Source: an uncultured Caryophanales bacterium (GTDB taxonomy: Bacteria; Bacillota_I; Bacilli_A; RF39; UBA660). Taken from it: a DNA stretch of 55,584 nt. The stretch is taken from positions 1-55,584 of the forward strand of contig CAMOWA010000007.1 in the NCBI GenBank assembly GCA_946628005.1, in the 5' to 3' direction. The position numbers were made by a program, and so were the translations under genes. Of this stretch, positions 52,714 through 55,584 are shown in pieces (within the stretch, counting starts at the first letter, position 1; each line of letters opens with the position of its first letter). The notes beneath the pieces were generated by a model that saw only the letters and a program-made list of their open reading frames with translations, made no database searches and was not told where the DNA came from.

Positions 52714-52762
52714 AAGGTTGCAAAGAAGTTAATAAAAACATTAATCCATAGAAAGGAATAAT

Positions 52763-53698
52763 ATGAATAACGAAGAAAAAAGAGTAATAAAAGAATGTTA
52801 TAATCTAAGGTATCCGCCAGGAACACATGAACTTAATTTGGATGTATTATTCGATTATTATGCAGGGTTATTTGATAAGGCATTACACAACAAAAAAAAC
52901 TTAGAATATAGTCCAAAAGCAATAGATGAATCTGACGTAAAAAAGATTACAGATTATATTAGTAAAAATAAAGATAACAATAATGGAAAAGAGATGGAAA
53001 TCTACTATCAACAATTTAAAGAAGCAATTAGTATTCTTAATAAATATTATGATACAAGTGGAAATTATAAAGAGATCGTATCCAAAAATATACATAATGC
53101 TATTAAGCAAGATACAATTAGGCTAATACTATTATTAATTCAATGTTCAATAGCAGTACCTTTGTTTTTGTATTCAAAAGAAAATGAAATAATCTTTAAT
53201 AGCAAAGATATAAGAGAAACAATACTAATTTTCAGTTTTTTCTTTGGATGCATTTCATTAACAACATTAATAATAAAAATATTCTATTATATTAGATTAA
53301 TTAGAATCAAATACTACTTAAAGAGAAAAAATGAAAATCAGATAATATGGTGGAATAGAAAAGATTGCATCTTAACTTCAGATGAGATAATTATATATAA
53401 ATGGAAAATAGAAACCTTTAACTATTCAAAAATAAAAAGCATATGTGTTGAAAAAGTAATGAAAGCATATGCAAGCAAAGTTCGTGTCAACCATATTCAA
53501 AAAGACTATATAAATATATCCATTGATGATAATAAAAAGTATAAAGTGTTTATGAATGAAACGACAAGTGCTCCACAAAAGTACTTTAAACCATATGAAG
53601 AGATTACTGATATTAGCAAAATATTATTAGAAAAGAATAAGAATATAAAAGTCCAAGAAGAAATTATCCATTCAGAAAAAGAAAAAATATTGTTTTAA
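52763..53698 (+). CDS. Hypothetical membrane protein with two central transmembrane helices
   Basis: I do not recognise this 311-residue protein. The N-terminal 110 residues are soluble and helical. Two hydrophobic segments lie near residues 119-136 (LILLLIQCSIAVPLFLY) and 153-173 (ILIFSFFFGCISLTTLIIKIF). The C-terminal soluble half, with WWNRKDCILTSDEIIIYKWKIETFNYSKIKSICVEK, has the beta pattern of a bacterial PH-like domain. AAAGGAA precedes the ATG. It converges with another membrane protein gene, the oriT-like region lying between. Confidence 0.6.
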   Translation: MNNEEKRVIKECYNLRYPPGTHELNLDVLFDYYAGLFDKALHNKKNLEYSPKAIDESDVKKITDYISKNKDNNNGKEMEIYYQQFKEAISILNKYYDTSGNYKEIVSKNIHNAIKQDTIRLILLLIQCSIAVPLFLYSKENEIIFNSKDIRETILIFSFFFGCISLTTLIIKIFYYIRLIRIKYYLKRKNENQIIWWNRKDCILTSDEIIIYKWKIETFNYSKIKSICVEKVMKAYASKVRVNHIQKDYINISIDDNKKYKVFMNETTSAPQKYFKPYEEITDISKILLEKNKNIKVQEEIIHSEKEKILF

Positions 53699-53705
53699 TT
53701 TATAG

Positions 53706-53766
53706 ACTATCTTTAAGACAAGATAGTAACACACTATGATATTGGCAGAGCCAATAACAATGTGTG
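53706..53766 (-). other. oriT: oriT with MobV-type nic site
   Basis: On the minus strand, 53736-53727 reads TAGTGTGTTA, identical to the pMV158 MobM nic core (cut after TAGTGTG). The inverted repeat ATAGT/ACTAT (53723-53727, 53733-53737) flanks it. Further pairing arms are ACTATCTT with AAGATAGT (53706-53713, 53720-53727) and ATTGGC with GCCAAT (53741-53746, 53750-53755), the latter inside CACAC/GTGTG (53730-53734, 53762-53766). This matches the MobV relaxase encoded 1.9 kb upstream. Confidence 0.75.
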
Positions 53767-53841
53767 CCAAGGGTAAACCCTTTGGAAACCCAATTTGCAC
53801 CAATACTACAAACATTCGTAAGTAGTAAAGGTGCTTTTTTT
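53767..53841 (+). other. Structured region next to oriT, ending in a terminator-like hairpin
   Basis: CCAAGGG (53767-53773) pairs with CCCTTTGG (53778-53785). GCACC (53797-53801) pairs with GGTGC (53830-53834) and encloses TACTAC/GTAGTA (53804-53809, 53822-53827); a run of seven T follows. Together with the oriT stems this is a succession of four to five hairpins in 135 bases with no open frame. It may be part of oriT or an RNA. Confidence 0.6.
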
Positions 53842-53861
53842 ATTTCATCATTTAGATTCAT

Positions 53862-53885
53862 AAAAAAACACTTATTACTAAGTGT
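53862..53885 (-). terminator. Terminator of the minus-strand gene
   Basis: ACACTT (53868-53873) pairs with AAGTGT (53880-53885); on the minus strand seven T follow. It lies just beyond the stop at 53894. Confidence 0.7.
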
Positions 53886-53893
53886 TAAAACGA

Positions 53894-55201
53894 CTAATTT
53901 CTGATATCAGAAAGTGTGTATTCATGTATTTCTAGATGATTTGAAATAATATCATAAGTAAATACATAGTTAGTACCTTTTTTCTTATTAAATACATTTG
54001 TTTCGTTATTAGTTTGATCATATTTAAAAATGTATGTATGATTATTCGTTTTTAATTTCAATGGTAATGAATCGACATATTCGCGGTCAACATTATCGCT
54101 AACAATCCATTTATCTGAAGATTTTATTGAATTAGCAAATTCTATACCATCATTTTTTGTAAAATCAGTAACAATCAAATTATAATGCCAAATGTATTTT
54201 TCCTCTTCAAAGCCATAAATACAGTTTTCTGCTCTAATAGTTTTATCAGGAATTTGTATATCAATATATTTTTCATAAGGATTTAAAAGTTGACTATTAT
54301 CTGCAGGAATAAAATAGTGCTCACCCATTAGAAATAGAATAATAAAAACAGCAAAGCCACCAATTATATTTATGTTTGTATTTAGACTATTATTATCAGT
54401 CTTTGTATTCTTAAAATACAATCCAAATATAATTGAAATAAATGGAAGTATGAGGCAATATAAATAAACCCAATCATTACACATAAGTGTATTTCTATGC
54501 ATATTATCAAATACAACCTCCATAATAATTCCAATGAAAAAACTTAAAATTGATAATATAAATAATAAAATAGAAAGAGTTGTTATCAATTTAGGATGTT
54601 TAGTTATTTTTTTGTTATCTTCTATTGTATTTATAATTGAAGCTTTATCACTTAATCTAATAATATCGATATTAATTTTTTCTTTTTCTAAAGCATTTAA
54701 TAAATCTTTTTCATATTCTATTGGCATAACAATAGGTAAACATTTTATATCTTTTGGAAATATTACCATTGCATATTTACCAATTGCCAAAGCAAATATG
54801 TTATCAGTTTTAATTGTATTTTTATTTCCACTTGATTTAGAAAGAGTTATCTCTTGTTTGTCAATAATGAAAAAATCTTCCTCACCTCTGTCGTTAGATT
54901 TTACAGTTGCTCTTTTTACTTGTATTACAAGAAATAGTGAATATAACATCAATAAAATAACTATTAGATAAGGTACAATAAATAAATGCCAACTAATCAT
55001 AGATGAAAAAATAATAGAAGTTAAAGCAAAAAATAAAACAATTAATAGACAAACTTTTTTTACTTCAGAAGCGTATGTGGATTTTAAATAAAAACGTTTT
55101 TCTTTCAATAATGAAGTTTTTCTTTGCGAAATAATCATTACTGATTCATAGCAATATTCTTTGCAATTTTCAATTGACTTATCATTTTTAATTTTAACCA
55201 T
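53894..55201 (-). CDS. Hypothetical polytopic membrane protein with YcxB-like domain
   Basis: The 435-residue protein has two early hydrophobic helices (about 48-65, 70-92), two or three in the middle (about 208-230, 245-265) and one near 285-300. Residues about 30-180 (LLKEKRFYLKSTYASEV, then EEDFFIIDKQEITLSKS and KTDNIFALAIGKYAMVIFPK) fit the YcxB-like/PH-type pattern. The C-terminal 130 residues are extracellular or soluble. GGTGAATAA precedes the ATG. It is the only minus-strand gene of the element, cargo of unknown function. Confidence 0.55.
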   Translation of the reverse strand: MVKIKNDKSIENCKEYCYESVMIISQRKTSLLKEKRFYLKSTYASEVKKVCLLIVLFFALTSIIFSSMISWHLFIVPYLIVILLMLYSLFLVIQVKRATVKSNDRGEEDFFIIDKQEITLSKSSGNKNTIKTDNIFALAIGKYAMVIFPKDIKCLPIVMPIEYEKDLLNALEKEKINIDIIRLSDKASIINTIEDNKKITKHPKLITTLSILLFILSILSFFIGIIMEVVFDNMHRNTLMCNDWVYLYCLILPFISIIFGLYFKNTKTDNNSLNTNINIIGGFAVFIILFLMGEHYFIPADNSQLLNPYEKYIDIQIPDKTIRAENCIYGFEEEKYIWHYNLIVTDFTKNDGIEFANSIKSSDKWIVSDNVDREYVDSLPLKLKTNNHTYIFKYDQTNNETNVFNKKKGTNYVFTYDIISNHLEIHEYTLSDIRN

Positions 55202-55446
55202 TTATTCACCAACTTTATTTATATATATTATATCATATATTAGAAAATATAATACTTTAGAAAAAAAGTTAATACAATATATTAAAGAAAAAGAAAAGTA
55301 ATATTGAATAAACAAACTATATATTATACAATAAAAGTACAAAAACGAATTGTGTCATGATGTGTTATTGTTTTGTAAATGTTCGCAATTTGTTCGCAGA
55401 AGAATAATTCTTTATATAAAAATAGACAGATTTAATATTAAAAATT
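55202..55446. other. Right-end intergenic region of the element
   Basis: This 245-base stretch holds no gene with a ribosome-binding site. It contains a TATAAT box on the minus strand near 55235, suitable for the membrane protein gene, and the two right-arm repeats. Confidence 0.5.
55380..55398 (+). repeat. Right arm-type integrase sites (TGTTCGCA repeats)
   Basis: TGTTCGCA occurs at 55380-55387 and 55391-55398, spaced by 11 bases as in the left pair at 44319-44337. The contexts are AAATGTTCGCAA and TTTGTTCGCAGAA. Confidence 0.7.
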
Positions 55447-55575
55447 ATGAATGTTACCATAGCCAAAAGCCTTGAAAATATAATAAATATTGATAATATG
55501 TATAGTATTGATAATACTTACATTGAGGCAGCATGTGGCAGTGGATTGAAGTATAAAAACTGTCATGGCAAATAG
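55447..55575 (+). pseudogene. SEC-C tail remnant of secA in a 42-codon frame
   Basis: The last 15 codons read AACGSGLKYKNCHGK and stop, a divergent copy of the SecA C-terminus. Upstream the frame is open to ATG 55447 (MNVTIAKSLENIIN...) but with no ribosome-binding site, so this fusion is probably accidental. Most differences from secA are synonymous, which shows that both tails evolved as coding sequence. Confidence 0.7.
55532..55575 (+). repeat. attR: secA 3' end, right copy
   Basis: This is the right partner of attL. CATGTGG (55532-55538) and TGTCATGGCAA (55561-55571) are identical to the left copy. After the TAG the sequence should be the original chromosomal flank of secA. Confidence 0.82.
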
Positions 55576-55584
55576 TCTCGTAAA

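Larger units (their letters stand above)
44214..55538 (+). mobile_element. Integrative and mobilizable element inserted in the 3' end of secA
   Basis: The secA tail is repeated without gaps 11,318 bases downstream (44214-44257 against 55532-55575). Between the copies lie two tyrosine integrases, an excisionase, an HTH protein, a MobV relaxase, an oriT and cargo, but no mating-pair-formation genes. It is therefore mobilizable rather than self-conjugative. Both ends carry repeated TGTTCGCA sites. Genes around it are ordinary chromosomal housekeeping genes and the expected neighbour prfB is pushed away. Exact ends depend on where the crossover falls within the repeat; the length is the same for any choice. 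Confidence 0.88.

Noticed and set aside
1-55584. Mollicute genetic code (TGA as Trp)
   Set aside because: TGA terminates ung, the DUF951 gene and the leader ORF at sensible places, and conserved Trp codons are TGG, so the standard bacterial code applies.

Overview
The window is about 55.6 kb of very AT-rich DNA (roughly a quarter G+C by eye) from a low-GC Gram-positive bacterium of the class Bacilli. The evidence is gene content and order: rpmH-rnpA-yidC-jag-mnmE-mnmG-rsmG-noc-soj-parB, rpsF-ssb-rpsR-DHH-rplI-dnaB, DUF1934-argS-rpoE(delta), prfA-prmC-spoIIR and hpf-secA are all classic Bacillus-type blocks, the first two normally flanking oriC. The composition suggests one of the uncultured gut lineages close to Mollicutes/Erysipelotrichia (inference). 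TGA is used as a stop and Trp is TGG, so the code is the standard bacterial one. Two forespore sporulation genes (spoIIR, a spoIIQ-like gene) and a YtaF/MntP-type membrane protein imply present or recently lost sporulation.

Layout. 1-12100: ribosomal protein L34, RNase P protein, membrane insertase, tRNA-modification GTPase/FAD pair, 16S methyltransferase, nucleoid occlusion and chromosome partition genes, an MscS channel, DUF951 and an AbgT-type transporter. 12275-21846: YchF, the S6/SSB/S18 operon behind a likely S6:S18 leader RNA, a minimal DHH-DHHA1 phosphodiesterase at the GdpP position, L9, replicative helicase, a LysM-G5-M23 peptidase, WalJ, RlmH, uracil-DNA glycosylase and a CmpB-like membrane protein. 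21910-27682: a minus-strand block (TPM/YgcG-like, zinc-ribbon membrane protein, pta, LemA, class A PBP). 27779-44257: plus-strand housekeeping, envelope and sporulation genes (argS, rpoE, prfA, prmC, spoIIR, murA, rpmE, rpiB, spoIIQ-like, mreB/mbl, tagO-like, an orphan LytTR regulator, csp, hpf, secA).

44214-55575 is the accessory part: an approximately 11.3-kb integrative and mobilizable element inserted in the 3' end of secA. The secA tail (SEC-C zinc motif plus stop codon) recurs in a recoded form at the far end, with a gapless offset of 11,318 bp. This is the expected footprint of site-specific integration in which one copy of the tail replaces the other. Seven copies of the 8-mer TGTTCGCA lie just inside the two ends and look like integrase arm sites. 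The element carries two related tyrosine integrases (one beside attL, one coupled to an excisionase), an AlbA_2/HATPase protein, helically phased T-tract repeats in front of a promoter, a 25-codon leader ORF overlapping an intrinsic terminator (apparent attenuator), an ArpU-like protein, an HTH protein, a MobV relaxase, a MobV-type oriT with a pMV158-like nic core, and three cargo genes of unknown role, two of them membrane proteins.

The most interesting items are the secA-targeting element with its replacement SecA tail, the leader-peptide/terminator switch in front of its rep-xis-int-mob operon, the oriT placed away from the relaxase gene, a terminator hairpin that contains the spoIIR ribosome-binding site, and several housekeeping genes with non-standard architecture (Noc, GdpP-like protein, RnpA overlap, orphan LytTR protein).
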